NCBI RefSeq assembly: GCF_021018895.1
Contig: NC_079371.1
Coordinates: 7,894,501 to 7,958,500, forward strand
Length of the DNA stretch: 64,000 bases
Direction of reading: 5' to 3'
From: Seriola aureovittata
Taxonomy: Eukaryota > Chordata > Actinopteri > Carangiformes > Carangidae
In this document: positions 48,301 through 62,822 of the stretch, in pieces
Layout: each line of letters opens with the position of its first letter
Position numbering within the stretch: position 1 is the first letter of the stretch
Position numbers and translations under genes: made by a program
Notes under the pieces: generated by a model
What the model saw: only the letters and a program-made list of their open reading frames with translations
Told to the model about the DNA's origin: nothing
Database searches by the model: none

Positions 48301-51147
48301 TCTGTGATTCCCATTCCGTCGTATTGCCTCAGAGCCACACACATTTTCTGCAATTTCATACTTCCATGAATAGAGTTCCTAGTAATCATTAAAAGACTAT
48401 TGAGAACTGCTTTTGCCCTGAAATGCAGCAGTTAACAATTATCTTAAACAGTTTCTGCAAAACACATATTTTTTGTGCAGATAACATGGTGAATCATTGG
48501 GTTTCTGACTTTTTTGGAAGAAATTATGACGAATAAAAGTCTGTTTCTCCCTAATTTGAGCACCGGCTGGGGTTTATCTCCTCTGATGTTGGACAGACTC
48601 TGAACTCAGGCATGAACTGAGAATAATCACAAACCCCTTGACATCAGAGTGCTGCTGGTCTAGAGAGGAAAGCATTTACACAATGGTAATCATCTAAATA
48701 TAAATTCACCCCTTCTTGTCTCTACTTTGACATATTTATCCTCTGTAGTGTAATTTTAAATCCAAAATAACCACATAGAAATTATTACATTTTTCATCAT
48801 GAGCTTCCAGATAATTTTTCCTACTGCTCTTGCTGTGCTGTTGGGTGAGTCTCAGACAGTTGTGTCTATAATCAGTCCAATATGGCTCATCAGTCTTTGA
48901 ACACCAAGTTTGCCCGTAGATCAGAGAAAGATGCGTTGTGAGATGACAATTCAGTGTAACTGCCTACAGATGAAAAGGCAACTTTATTTCCAGGGAGTTC
49001 TTTTCACCAGCAGTTTTATTAATCATAATATCCCTGTCAGGTGACTTCCATTTTAGCAGATTTGCAGGCACAGAGGGCAGATTTTTATCCTGTGATGTTG
49101 CACCTGCAGGATATAAAAGCTATGCACACCACAGAGTAGGACTCCAAATCATGAAATGGTCTTGTATTTTACTGTACATTTGTCACTCTGGTTTGCAGCA
49201 AGGGCAGGATCAAACTCAAAGAGCGTGTACAAAACACGCTTCACACCCTCATAAGCCTGTCAAACTCAGATTCTCCATAGATATTGTAAGACAACAAATA
49301 AGGGATGTCTTTTGAATCCGTCTGCACTCTGCGCTGTCTAATCGGTAATAAAATCTAGAGGGTTTTTCTCCAGGTGGCAGGTGATCGCAGCTTCTGACAT
49401 CACCCCCAGAGCTCTATGTTTCACTGCTAGCTTTGAATGCCTCTTCAATACTCAGAAACCGTCTTAAGTGAGACTCTCACTTTTAACTTTGCCGTACTCG
49501 TCGATGTGTATTGGTATGTGCAGCAGAGTGGGAAATCAGTGGCAGTACGCCAGCTTTTCACACGCTCCCATACACATAAAAATACCAATCTTCTGGTCCC
49601 TGAGTGCACTATTCTTCAGGAGTGTTTTTTTTCTCAGTGTGTAGAAGATGCGATGATCATCCACCCTTCCTTTACTGTAGCAGAGGATCAAACAGAGTCA
49701 AAACAAACTAAATGGAGGAGCTCTTGTATCCAAAGTGGGTAACTGCTCTCTTCCCCTCTCATATTGTTGTAATTATCAGAAGTTTAATCTGTCTGAATAG
49801 TGGCACGCAGTTTGGAAATGGCTGATTTGTTTCTTATGGATGCTGTTTTCTTTTTCTTTTCTTTTTTTTTTTAAATGCTGGGGACCGAGCATGCTGCAGC
49901 TTGGTCTTGCTGACTTGCAGCGAGACGGAGAAATGTGACTTGACAGATGAAAGATAAGGAAATGTTTTCTGGGGGAGAAGACAGACTCTGAAAACAGACA
50001 TGAGGTGTCTTTGAAAGCTGACAAAGCCTGAATCTGTACTGTGAAGTGAAGGAGCTGTAGATCAACGTTTGCCAGGACCCAGCCCACTGAACCTTTCACT
50101 AAATTCACTTATTTCTTCCGCCTTGATACAAGTTGTGGGATGTTTTAAGGAGCAAAAGAAGTGCACCTTCAAAAAACAGTTCACTGTTGTTATTAAGACA
50201 CTATTTTTCTGTAACAGAAGAACCTGAACTCTTAGAGCCCTTATGCTTCTCCCCATTGGTAATTCTACATGTGTACGTTGAAGCAATAACTCTAACACAA
50301 ACAAATCTCACATTCAAACTACAATTTCCAACTAGAGAACATGATCTGACTATATGCTCTAAGCTTTGCATATTAATGGAGAGAAACTGATCTCCTTGAG
50401 ATCACTGTAGCAATCTTCTATATTTTTGTTATTGCCAACAAATCCATTCAAAAGACCAAAGCCAGTGATAATTTAGTCCACATCTCAATACTTTTCTCTC
50501 CAACTTTCCCAGCTTGTCTGTGGCAATCAGCCAAGCCCACTGGTTCCTACTGACGATGTAAATCTTTAAAAATAGGTTGTGGATACATGCTTCCATTTTG
50601 TTTTCTTACAAAAGGCTAAAGGATTTCCTACAACTGGAAACTGCAATTTTAAACAAACATTATTCAAATGTGACTATTTCCAGTCATGGGTTTGGTGAAG
50701 GCTTTAATGAAGTGCAACGGTGTGGTGCACACGTGTTAATCCAAATCAGATTTTTCCTCTCAAATCATAGCCCCTGATCGATAACTAACGATGGAAGGGA
50801 CAGACAGCTGGAGAGTCCACAATGGAGAAAGCCACCATCACCTTTTAGCTGTGCTGCACCATTTCCTTTTCTTCAACCCTCCTCTGTCGGAGTATAAAGT
50901 GCTTCACGCAACAGTAATGGTATGCAGACAGTTGAGACAGGAGTATAGGATACTTTCTGCTTTTGAATAAACTGTGTGAATTTATTGTGCTGTTAGCGAC
51001 TGAGCCCGAAGAGCTTTTTCTCCCCTTTAATAATTCAATAAGGAGAGATCAGTTGGAAGTGTATGAATATTTAGTGAGGTAGCAACAAAGAAAAGTTTTG
51101 GTGACTAGTCTCTGACGGTGTAAAGCTTCTTCATTAAGCGTAGGGGA
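45301..51147. other. intergenic DNA upstream of apln, nothing recognised
   Basis: No exon, RNA gene or transposon recognised. Some TATA-like words (47712, 49112) without further support. It may hold apln enhancers, but conservation cannot be judged from one sequence. Confidence 0.55.
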
Positions 51148-51162
51148 CCCCCCCCCCCCCCC
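51148..51162. repeat. 15-base C homopolymer
   Basis: GGGGA followed by 15 C. Confidence 0.95.
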
Positions 51163-53617
51163 AGATGCTGCTGGTGGTGTAGAGCCAAGGTGGGTTGCAC
51201 AATAGTAGGTCTGACAGAGTGACAGAATTACAATGATATTAAAAGAAGCAGCCAGGGACTGATCGGCGTGGAGAATGCAGGCAGAAAGACCATTGGTTAA
51301 GTATGGTGACATCAAAATTGTGAATATAGGGAATTTGAAAGCGTGGGAAAACGGAAGTGACAGAGAAAAATAGAACAGAAAGAAACGGCAGACACTCACC
51401 CATAGAGGTATAAAGGCGGAACATGATCTTTCTTATTGAACTTTTGCCAAATGTTCATTTGAATGAAATGATGTACTGTATAATGAGAACAAAATGTCAG
51501 GGGGAATAAACAGGCCGGCACAGAGAAAATATACAGAAGCATAGGAGAGTATGTGTGTTGGCAATTACATTTGCAGCTGCAAAAGCTGACCAGCTAGTCC
51601 TGTGAGTAATTACTACACCAAGCTTCTCACATACTGTATTTTGCAAAGTATGGATAAATTTCACTGTGCCACTTTCTGTTGTGGCCAGGCCTTTATTCTT
51701 CATGCTTTAAATGTAGTATTTGTAAGAATGTGAAGCAATTTACATGTATTAATCACTTTTTATTGCCAATGTGTGAATGGTTTGCAAACTTAAATAATGA
51801 GACCTTCCCAGACTTTTTCAGTAGCCCACCTCAGTGCTTCTCTTCTAATCCCCTACAGCCCCAACAGTGTGCAATGCTAGCTAACATTATCTTAGAAATG
51901 AAGTCTGTTAACATCAATAAACAACCTGCACCCAGCACAACGCCCTCTCCAACACAAGCTCCACGTAAGCTCAAAAAACAAAAAAAAAGTTTTCTCTTAT
52001 GAAGCCCATCTGGCCAAATTGGAATATGACCAACGTTGAGTGAAAATCAAGGTCAACATCAGCTGAGAACAATATTATGCTCTATAAATCCTTTTCTAAA
52101 AAAACACATGACAAACTTTAGTCAAACTTTAGCCTCGCAAATCCAGACCTAACACTTAATTTGGAGAATCAAATATAGCCTCAAATATAGTTTGTTGTTA
52201 AAATACAATCACGTTCAGTTTTGCATAGTCGGACTTTACTGGCCCTATTTGTGTACCTGCCATTCGGGGTGCACATAAGACTGTGCTGCGTGCGTGTTCC
52301 AGTGGATAAGTCCAGGGTGTAGATGTTCTTTCCATGCACTCCTAATCCCATTCAAAACCCCACATGGTCTGGCAACAATGGAAGAGTAGACTGCTCCTTC
52401 TTCTTCTTCTGCTTATTAAATTGGCACTATCCAAACACCATATAGGGCTGAATTTCTTTCCCAGTCCGACCATCAAACCATTGTTTTGGCCAATGCCCAC
52501 GATGCTCGCTCATGCCCATCTAATGCTGACTGCAGTTTACTTAACAGCCACTGGTGCCAATAATAACAAGGGTTCTCTAAATGTTACATGTAGAGTAGAA
52601 CCTATAAGATACAGAATTAATCTTAATACCAAGCATATGATCAGAGAAGACAACTACAGCATGTCGGCAGGGGAATATCTAATTAATGCGCAACATGGCT
52701 TAATTATTGGTTTCATAAGTATCATAGTTTAATATGTGATTATGGATGGACATTACGCAGCTCAAGTGCCTCTTATTCCTACTATGATTTAATTTTTCCA
52801 TACTTAACAACATACTGTAATGGTATACTGCTTCTTACAGCTGGAAGACTTTGAGTTGCCACAATAAATAAAGAGAGGAAAAAAACTTCAGCCAGGAACG
52901 ACTCCTTCAGTTGGATGTGAGCAAGTAAAGAAAAGTGAGGGTTACTTAAAGAACAAAGCGGGGAAACTCTGGCAATGTTTTGAAGTCACTGTTCTTTTGT
53001 CTCTTATCAGTCTGTAAAATTTCTCTTTGATGTCTTGTCACCTTTTCCCATCATGAATTCTCTTTGCTCTTTCCGGGAAGAAAAATCTCCACAATCCTTC
53101 ATTTGAAAACCTCCCTTTTTATTTTTCTGATATGTGCAATCAAAGTAAATTATTCATGGCCGCATAGACGATAAATTTTAAGCAGATCTGGTGACTATTT
53201 CCCCAGCTGCTATTGTTATGAACAAGAAGAGGAAAAGGGCAAGAAAAGGCAAGTTCATTAATGACACGTTATGTTTTATGGTGGACTTGGAGCTTAAAGT
53301 ATCCTGAGCGTAATTTGTTTCTGTTTTATGTGAGCCACCCCGGTCTCCACCTGCTTCGGTCGGGGTAGATGAAGGGCATTTCTCGACATGAGCTTTGAGA
53401 CCCATTAAACAGGCTTTTATATGTACCTCAATGAAATGCAGATGGAGAGCATCGACACTTGAATGAAAGCTCATATTCCTTAAATTCTCTCCTTTATTAT
53501 TTGGTTTGCTTACTTGACAAATAGTTGAACACAATATTTACAGCTGGCATCGGAAATCAGATTGGAAGAGTAAAATAGTTATTGAGGCTTCTCTGCCAAC
53601 AAAGTCTACTTCCCATT
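51163..53617. other. intergenic DNA, nothing recognised
   Basis: Only chance frames. A (CTT)n-like patch near 52395-52410. Confidence 0.55.
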
Positions 53618-53635
53618 AAAAAAAAAAAAAAAAAA
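53618..53635. repeat. 18-base A homopolymer
   Basis: Uninterrupted A run. It could be the tail of an old retroelement, but no body is recognised. Confidence 0.9.
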
Positions 53636-55722
53636 GATATATGGTTGTTTCTTTATGCAGTGACTATTTTAAAGAAGTTATGACTGTGAAAGTTTAAAAG
53701 AAAAAAAAGACAAGACAGACAAACAAAAAGGGAAATGGAGCCAGCGAAGGATATGCTGTCCTTTGTACTTTTGGCATGTTGGCAGCACTTGATGAATGGA
53801 CGTCTCTGAAGGAACTGCGTCTCTTCACAGGGAACGCCTGACCTCTCTCAGTTACGTAGCAACTAGACGTTTGTGGTAGGAATTGTATTTCACATCATTT
53901 TTATCTATGAATGCACACAGCCATAAATCTAAAGCAGACGTGTGTTCCATTATGGAAGAGGGATAACATTTTTTTTAACTCTTTCTCTCTTAACTCGGCG
54001 TCTTATGTTTGGGGTCAATTGAACAGTTCCTGCTATTTGGTTTCACTCTCTGCCAGACATTGTTTTTCTGGCATTAGATCTGACACAGCCCAACAAATGG
54101 CTAGTGCCTCAGTATAAACTCTCCCCACCAACACACAAAACACATGTACACACACAGCCACTCTAGCATATCAACACTGGGAGGCTGGAGTCTTTCACAC
54201 CAGAGCCAAGCCTTTTAGCGCTGTGATGTCGACACGTAGCTACATACAATTAACACATTTTCACTGTAACAAATCACTAAAACATTTGTTGATGCTTTAT
54301 TTTGAGAAGAAGGGAAGACTTCTAAAAGTCTGAAAATGCCTCTAGATAAATTACACTTTTTTTTCAAAACACTGACTTTGGTTCAGCTGCTTCAGGGGAC
54401 CTGAAAGTAATTATGAGAAAATGTTTTGTGGTTGTTACGCAGCACGTCAGCCTCCCCGCAGATTTGACTAGCTTTACATTTCCTGTGTTCACTTATTTTG
54501 CAGTACATTAATCAAAATTTTATGAGGTAAAGTTTGATAAGAAAAAGTACAAAAGGTATGAGGAATGAACTTTTTAAAAAGCACATTAAAGTTGTTTTGT
54601 CACATTTGGTGATTAGAGAGCTACAAAGAAATCAGCAGTCATATTAAAAGAAGTCTCCGTGGTTCTGAGATCGCCGTCCAGCTCTGTGATGTTGTACAGT
54701 TATGAGTGTGACACTGATGACCAGGCTGGTATTCATAGTGCTCTGCGGGCTGGTATGAATCTTTCTCTGCTGTATGTTGGCGTCTGTTTCTCCTGCTTCA
54801 GGTTTCAGATGTTAGAGACATTTAACATTCTCATCAAACCATTACGGCACACTGCGAACTCCGCAAATGAACCCATAGACACATACCGTACCTCCCCACC
54901 CTGCTCACAGTCTGCAGTCTGGATGGGCAGCCCAGACAAGTAGGAATTACATCCATATTGGGCTTTGGTGCATCCCACATTTTACATCCAGTTCAGTGCC
55001 AGTGCAGGAAGTAGTATACCCCATATGTAGCAAGTGGAAAGTAAAGCTGGATTTATAGTTCTGCATTAAAACTTACGCTGTAGCTGATGTGTGCTTCTTC
55101 AAAAACGTAACCACATGTTGGGGATGCTGAGTTGATGGAGATAAGTGGGAACAGCAATAACTGAGTCTCAACAGACAGCTAACAAAGTGATTACACTGCA
55201 AGCCTTCTGCTCACCTTGATCACAGCTGAATGTGGCACAGGTTTTGCATGCTGTTATCCTCCCTCCTGTTCACTCCGAACATTAAAAGAACCCTTACATA
55301 ATGTGTTTAAAATGTAATAGATGCAGGATGCAAATAGAATGAAACAGATGCAAATCAAGTATATATCTTCCAGAGTTACAGAGGGAGTTAAAGAAGGAAT
55401 TATTTTTACAGAAACTAAGAACATCCCAACCCTGATCTTTTGCTAACCTTAGCCATCCTGTAGCTGCCATGTGCAGATACTGTAGAGGGTTTCTGCAGAA
55501 TCGCAAAATCTTGTCTGGCAGTAAGGTTTGGGTGGTAGTGATAAACGAACATGATATGATAACATTTTGTGAAATTAGCAATTCCACAACTTTTATACAT
55601 CATTTTGTATACCACTTGTGTAATTGCTTAGGTTTTGGGTTAAATAAACAGAGGATGTTTGCTTGAGTTTTTGGAAAGGCCTTGTTTTGGGTTGAGATCC
55701 TTCACTCAGTCTCATGGTTATA
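53636..55722. other. intergenic DNA, nothing recognised
   Basis: No exon, RNA gene or element recognised in this interval. Confidence 0.55.
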
Positions 55723-55797
55723 CTGTAGCTGGGAATTAAACCCAGAGTCACTGGAGTAGAAGACAAGTCACCCACTCACTACACAGTCACTTACAGT
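55723..55797 (-). repeat. tRNA-derived element (SINE head or tRNA pseudogene)
   Basis: On the minus strand TAGTGAGTGGG (55781-55771) resembles an A box and GGTTTAATTCC (55742-55732) a B box. They are 28 nt apart within about 75 nt, followed by CAGCTACA like an acceptor arm. The anticodon arm is poorly paired, so it is not a functional tRNA gene. Confidence 0.4.
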
Positions 55798-57690
55798 GCA
55801 CCACATTATTTCTACCACCTGTGTACAAAGCGTTTTTTGTCAAACTTCACATAATCTGTTTGTGCTCATTCAAGAAAAGTCTTGCTTTTGAAGTATGTAG
55901 GACTGGTGCATGAAGTAAACAGTCAGATTTGTATATTTTCTGTCAACACTTCTCTTGTAAACAAGGAACAAACCAGCAAAAACAAACTGATACATGTTTG
56001 CCCTAATTCTGGAACTTACTTCTTTTGAACCACTGTTTGCGGCTGAGTGGTCCAGTATCTGCATGTCTGGATTTCAGCACCACCACTAAAGCTCTCTGAC
56101 AGCTGAACAACCAGAGGAGGTGGCGAGGTGATTCAGTTAGCCTGGGAAACCGGGCCGACGATGCTCGGTGAGGTGACCAACGTGGCAGCACATTCCCCTT
56201 CTCTGATCGCCACTTCAACTGGTTTAAATGAGCTGAAGCATTTCACCCTGCTTGTCCTGATGTGTTTGTGATCAGACACCTCGCTGCTCGCTCATTATCT
56301 GGACACTGAGCCTGCTCTGCACCGTGGGAGGCTCTTCAGCTCAGATAAGGCTGGTATGCTCCATGTTTGGTGTCACTTTAAAGCATACAGTGCAATGAAA
56401 GTGATCATGCATTTGTTTGAAAACCTTGCTCTCCCTAATTTTGGTCATTTTCATGAAAATTCAACATTGTGCAGATACTAGTGACAGAGTTGTTTTGTGT
56501 TGTTTCTATTCAGTAAAGATTAATACTAAAGCTTCTGTAAAGAGAGTAAGGCATCATCTTCAGATTTCTGGAAAAACATCCCTATCATTCAAATGGGTGA
56601 AATAAGCTCTGTTTTGTGGTTTTGTGACGCATTTTCAACCCATACAAGGTCGTTCTCACAGTGTGCCTCTGTGGCTTGCTTGAATGATTTGTTTGCTCTA
56701 CATGAAAGAATTGGGGCTGAGCTGGTTTCTGCAGATGTTTGTTCACCTTGGTACTGCTTCAGAAAAAGTCTGAGAGAGACTGCTCTCTCTGTGGTTGGCA
56801 GTTTGTAAATTAATTGATTTATTTGTCTTGGGAAGATTGCACGCATCACATATTTGGAGCAATCAAATCAGCAATTATGTGGCTTCAAATTTCATGTTAG
56901 CATCCAGCTGTGACAAACTCAGCTGTCCTCAGAGAAGTCTGGCTGGATTTGATGTCTGCTGTACGAGGCTGATTGCCTGGCATCATGACTAAAGATAATG
57001 CAAAACAACGATTTGTTGCCGACACGACAGTTGTTATTAAAATATGTGTGTGTTTTGTCACGTATTTCATGATAAAATTCACATCTTCCACCAGTTGATC
57101 CACGATAATGTCATTACTGAACATCTTTGGCAATTAAGCGTTAAATGTTTGACAATCTCTTCTCTTCTCTCTGCTCTCCAGCTGGAGGAAAAAAATATGC
57201 ACTTTGGGGAAAACATTGAAGCATCAGTGAGGAGCAAGTCAAGAAAATAGCAGGAGATGTAATTTATTCTGTATTAGATTACATGTGGGAGTGGCGCTGT
57301 GTATTTTCTTAACTGTACAACATGGACAATTTTTCTCTAAATACATTCAGACAAGTGAAAGCTTGCTGAGAAATGAAATGATAAAAAACGCATCTTTTCT
57401 GGTGTCTATTTTTTACTGGGGGAAAAGACTCTGACTTTTATATACAAAATGTTAAACTTATGACTTGTTGAGTTTATGACCCATAGTGGCTCAATGGAGC
57501 AACAATCATACAGGTTTACATCAGGGTTTCAGTTACTGAACTCGTTAGCAAATTTAAAACACCTTCAAAACACCACCAAGGTTGACAGGAAAATTAAAAG
57601 TGAACTATTTTAAGAAGCAGATTGTGTTTTCGCTTTTGTGTAATCTTTAGCTTTTCCCCATCATTAGTGCATGTGATAGAATTTTAAGCT
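55798..57690. other. intergenic DNA, nothing recognised
   Basis: No exon, RNA gene or element recognised in this interval. Confidence 0.55.
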
Positions 57691-57695
57691 TCATG

Positions 57696-57736
57696 ATTGG
57701 CTGTTTCTTGCCAAAATGCACCTTGGGAGTTGTAGT
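57696..57736 (-). promoter_or_regulatory. CCAAT box plus ZNF143/Staf-like motif
   Basis: The minus strand carries ACTACAACTCCCAAGGTGCA (57736-57717), close to the known ACTACAANTCCCAGNATGC ZNF143 promoter motif, with a CCAAT (57700-57696) 16 bp further on. The combination is typical of vertebrate promoters. No exon is recognised nearby. Confidence 0.35.
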
Positions 57737-57787
57737 TAACTTCCCCGTCGAAAATTTGTAGTTACTCAAGCTTGCACCTAGATTTTC

Positions 57788-57804
57788 TTTTTTTTTTTTT
57801 TTTT
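57788..57804. repeat. 17-base T homopolymer
   Basis: Uninterrupted T run. Confidence 0.9.
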
Positions 57805-60800
57805 AAATCAATGAACCAGATATTTTCTAACACAGTTGTTAATCTTTTGTACTGATGATTGGCGAGTTTCATGCAGAGCTTCAGCTTCGTGTCATGTAAC
57901 ACTGTCTATAGAAAAATGAACGGGACTTTTCTTATTGGAACCAGGGAAGAATATAAAAACACTCATGAAACTGTTGACAGGATTCTTCTAATGTGTTTAT
58001 GTCTCAGTGTAAAGTCTATGGGACTCTTTGGGCGTACAGTATGAATGAGCAGTTTTCACTGGAATGAATGGGTTGCATACTGGAAACCTGTTTCCAGCTT
58101 TCATAATACATCTGTGAACATGATGCAGAGGAGAGAGCCAATGTTTCAAGAACATCTTACCTTGAAACGTGGAAACATATTACCATGCGGCGCGTCCAAT
58201 TGCTCATTTTAATGGTAAATTAAACTGCCATTTACCTCAAAGACTTGCCTTTTCTATCAAATGTAACTGTGGGTAAATTATATCCCTCAGTTTCAAGCTG
58301 TTTAATGGATTGAAAGCTGGTTATGGTAATGTGCCAGGAGATGTAGCAAAGTGCCAGCAAACGGCAAAGAAGAATAATTTAAGAAACCAGTTTCAAAATA
58401 TAATATATGTTTTATTCTTCTTAAGTTTGTATTTATGTCCTTTGCCTTTTCTTTTTGTGAAGCACATCTGCTTTTGAAAGGTGCTACACGGTATAAATAA
58501 AGTTGCTTATGTACTTTGATAAGGAATGAAACATTCAATAATATTTTTTTAGGTCAAGTGAAGGATACATACAAAGCGTTTTGGTGAAAAATACTACATA
58601 TAAACATAACTGTTTGTTTACAACAAAACTCCACACGGTGCATTTAGATTTCATTCAACTGTGACTTTGTAAATCTTTAGAACTTGAAACTATTTATTGC
58701 TGTATTTATTATTAATTTACCAGTTTGTGCGACCTAAAGATACCCTGCATAGTTTTTATCCACTTGCTATGGAGCATTGTTTTGATAAGAGGGTCACACT
58801 TTTTTATTTTATTTTGTATCTCATGAAGATCACTGAGGCTCGCGTGCATGTTTCATGCTCTTCCAGTTTCACGCTCTAACACTGAGCACCAGTTACCAAG
58901 AGAGGCAGCAATGTGTCAAGAAAGGCAGGGGAGAGGAAGACTGTGTAAAAGTGAACAGGATGTAAATAATGTAGGTTTCAAAATACAAAAGGAAAGAAAT
59001 GCATTGAGCACTTTCATCAGGCCTCAAGGATACACTGTGTTCTGATGAGAAAGGTTGCATATGAGAGTTATAATGCATTTCAGCATGAGCATAAAAAGAC
59101 CTACCTAAAATTATCCAGGAAAAACAATTAGTATTGATCAAAGCTAAGCTGAGGTTTCCCTGTTGTCTAATTCAAAATCCTCTGCTGCTTTAATGCTCAA
59201 GCAGGTACGGCATCACATATAACAGCCCAAGGGCAAACAACGATGGGGGTGGGTGGACGAAACTTTGGTGTGGGCCATCTGTGTGCTATTTAGTCCAGTC
59301 CCAGCAGTCATGGCTGCTTAATTCAAAAACTGTCAGGGAGTGTCATTAGGTGCAGCCATTTAAAAGCCTCAGATTTCATTAGCCACAGGAAGGGCCACAT
59401 TACCCTCAGGATTAATGTCAGGTTTCGCGGTTCAGTGCTACAGCAGTGGACTGCATTAATGTGACTGGGTTGACCCTCTTGTTTAAATACACCCCAACTC
59501 ATTAAGCATTATGTAGACCAAGAGCAGCCCTTAAATAGCCCGTGAATTATGGACATTTTGTACAAGCAGGAATCTTTTTACACCTCAAAAATCTCAAAAA
59601 TCGCCCACCACTTCCTGTGCAGGCTAAGATTCAATCACGGAGAACTAAAGCTCCAGCTGAAGGGAGTTACAGTATCTGCCGTTCCACAGCCAAATGTTTT
59701 GTTTATACTCTGTAAGGCAGCATTGCTCCCAGTGTTGCATCATCATGGCTGTTTCATAACAAGTTGTGCTCCACTGTGTCTTGATGATGTGCGGTGGGCG
59801 GTGTGTGTTGTAGAGGTGACGCCATGCTGAACATGCCAGGAACTCTCCTGTCAGGGAGCCGGAGTCATGAGCTCGCTATCTGGAGGAAGACACAGAGAGC
59901 TGAGTCACATCACAGGGAAATGTCCAGAAAACGATAACTCACTGAGGATGAGCCGAGTCATGTCTCTTCCTGTTTTAATTGGGCAACATGGGCCCTTCAG
60001 CAGCCAGTGACCACAAACTGGGAGTTGTGTTTCTTGGATGGTGAAAGTGTCTTAAATTTCAGCAGCTCAACTGCATTTTCTTGCAGGAGGTTTCAATATC
60101 ATATATAACTTCCTTCGCTTAATAACGAGCATGAAACTGTCAGTACTGGTGAAGCAAACAAGGCTTAATCGAGCAACGTGCACTGCTTTCCGCAGCGTTG
60201 CTACATCATGTTGACATCTTTCCAAGGCTGGAGTCTGTGAATGTAATACATTCTGTCCTCCGGAGGGGCGGCGGGACTGTTTGTTGGGGGGTCACAGAGC
60301 CCCTGTGTTTCATCACTTACCTATTCATCACAATGTCACCCAAGTGCCTGCGTGTCAGGACTCTGCGTGTGCTTTACCAGGTGTGAGAGCGGTCTGAATT
60401 TTCAGGGCTCTTAATCAGGAAATGATCGCAACCAGCCATGATTCATGGTGTGGTCTGGTTGTCATACTATATATGTTGAGCTGCAGAAGCAGCATCTTAT
60501 GGTTGAAATTTATACTCCTACTCCTGAGAGCTGTATCTGCACCAATGGGATCTGTTTCCTCTGCAGTGTGAAGGCCTGAGCTCACTTTCCAGAGTTTTGA
60601 CAGATCTCAAGAGGCAGAACAATATAAATGTTTGAAAGGCAGTTTGGACTCAATTCCTTTTCATCTTTTTCCCTTCACACGAAACCTGCAGAGTGTTTTC
60701 TGTGTCAGCCAGAGGGGGTTAGGCCTGTGTGGAGCAGCTACGGTACTGCCATACCGCTGACTTGGCAGTGAATCCATTTTTTGCAATTAACACTTTGTTT

Positions 60801-62780
60801 ATGCTCTCACTCTGGTGCCCAGTGGGCTCTGAAGTAAGCACATAATCCTTAAAGTGGTTGGGGGCATCACTGTTTAATGCCCTTTATTACTTAAGTGCAA
60901 CTCAACATCTCTGTCGCAGAAATATATACAGTCGAAGTTAGACTCAAAATACACAGCAGACTTAACTTACTGTCAACCGTAGACTGTTACCGCTGAAACC
61001 AACAGGATATTGAGCTCATTTGTTTTGTCAGATTTAATGTAGTTTTGGTTCATAATATGGGGTTTTATTGTCCTCATCAACATCCGCATAGAAAACCAGA
61101 GATTTTATGCTCTGTGGAAAATGATCCCTCAAGAGTAACTTGCTGCCTCACTGAGTTTCTCAGACAATTGTTTTCAGGGTTTTTTCTCCAGGAGAGTCAT
61201 TAGGTAGCAAGATACTAGTGTTACTCCCCTTGTGTTGACTGCTCCTCTTCATACTTTCATTGTCACTCACCATTGGTATATTTCATGACACGATTTCACA
61301 TTTTGAACACTGCAAGCGCAAAGTAAAGATTTCAGAGATGTTTACGTTACTCGACAGTTGTTCAGCTTAAAGCGGCCGTGATTGGGGACCATAGGAAACT
61401 AGTAGGAAAGGGGTTGGGACACTGCAGACATACATACAGCCACACACACCCTGAGCCACACAGATGCAAAGAGAGAGAAAGAGTTACTAGGAAAAAGATC
61501 AGATTTTGACGGCGATATGAATTTTTCAGAATTTCATGCCAAATATGGGTCCAAAGTGAGGTTGGTTATCGATGTAGTTGAATCTCAGACTCGGTTTTTG
61601 ATACAGATTGGATAATCTTTGCACTCATGACGTTTTGCCGGATACTGCGTCGAGCTGCTCTGATGAATTACTGTGAACTGGACGTACGATTTGATCAATC
61701 AATCACCTGCTGGAGCTGAATAACACAGATCGCGACCCACCTCTTCTCTAAATGAATATAGTAACTGGTGATGTTTTACATTAGCTCGCGATGTTCCTTC
61801 CAAACTTGCAGCCTTTTTGCTGAGCAGGTCATAGTTTACCCCATAATTATAGAATAGTTAGAAAACACCTATAATATAAATGATTTATGATTGTTACTCC
61901 TTTATTCTCTAACTTCACATCAAAAAAGTACACTGTAAATTGAGATGAATTAGACTGCATGTTGCGGTGCGTAATCTAAAGTGTTACCTATTTACTTGAT
62001 GACAGTTTAAACAATCACCCTTCTCATTAAATATGTGGCCTTTTCCGTTTGATGTAATGCCAGCGCTAGTCTTCCCTGAAGGATAATAAGTCTAATATAT
62101 TTCATTAAAATGTAATAACTGATGTTAGAGGAGAAGCTTTTTATTTCAGGCAAGGATGGGCACCCCCACTGTAAAACATCCAGGGAAACTCTTTCAGTGC
62201 ATGCTCATTAGACATCCACCTCCTCCACTACTCGTACGATCCTACAGTTTCAAGTTTGAAACTCCATCCTGCTGACGTGAACATAATCAATACAAAGTTG
62301 TCTTCCTTCATTCAATCATAACTCCTTTGTTATTGCCAGAGCAGAGGGTGAAGTGGAATTAAATACAACAGCAGGAATAACGTGTTCTATTATTTGCTGT
62401 ACTTTTTATGTAATAGACTGGGAAAAGACAATGTTGTGAACAGAAAAGACCTTGACCCACTTTTAAACAACAAAGCCGAGCTGTGGGAAATGAGTGAAGG
62501 ATCATTTAAAATAGAGGTGAGATGACAGAAATACAACCAAAAGCCAACAATGCTAGTATTTTCTTTCTTGTATCTGAAGGCGTTGCCCACAATTCATGTG
62601 CTGTTCACTACAGTGGAAAAATCCTAATGATGACTACACTTAAGTATGAAGAGCTTATTGAGTTTTCCCCCTGGAAACCTCCCCAGTGCATCGTTTGGAG
62701 CTGTGCTGTAGGCAGTCACTGCAGAGACTCCAATTACTGACCAAGTCCCACTTGGCTGGCTTCTAACTGTGACCAGCAAA
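57805..62780. other. intergenic DNA, nothing recognised
   Basis: No exon, RNA gene or element recognised. Short chance frames only. Confidence 0.55.
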
Positions 62781-62783
62781 TTA

Positions 62784-62822
62784 GAAAGAGAGAGAGAGAG
62801 CGGGAGAGAGAGAGAGAGAAAG
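62784..62822. repeat. (GA)n microsatellite
   Basis: GA run with one CGG interruption. A Leu/Ser-rich minus-strand frame here is a repeat artefact. Confidence 0.95.

Noticed and set aside
53178..53534. 118-codon minus-strand frame ending in a hydrophobic stretch
   Set aside because: A C-terminal hydrophobic run alone is not evidence. No homology recognised and length compatible with chance.
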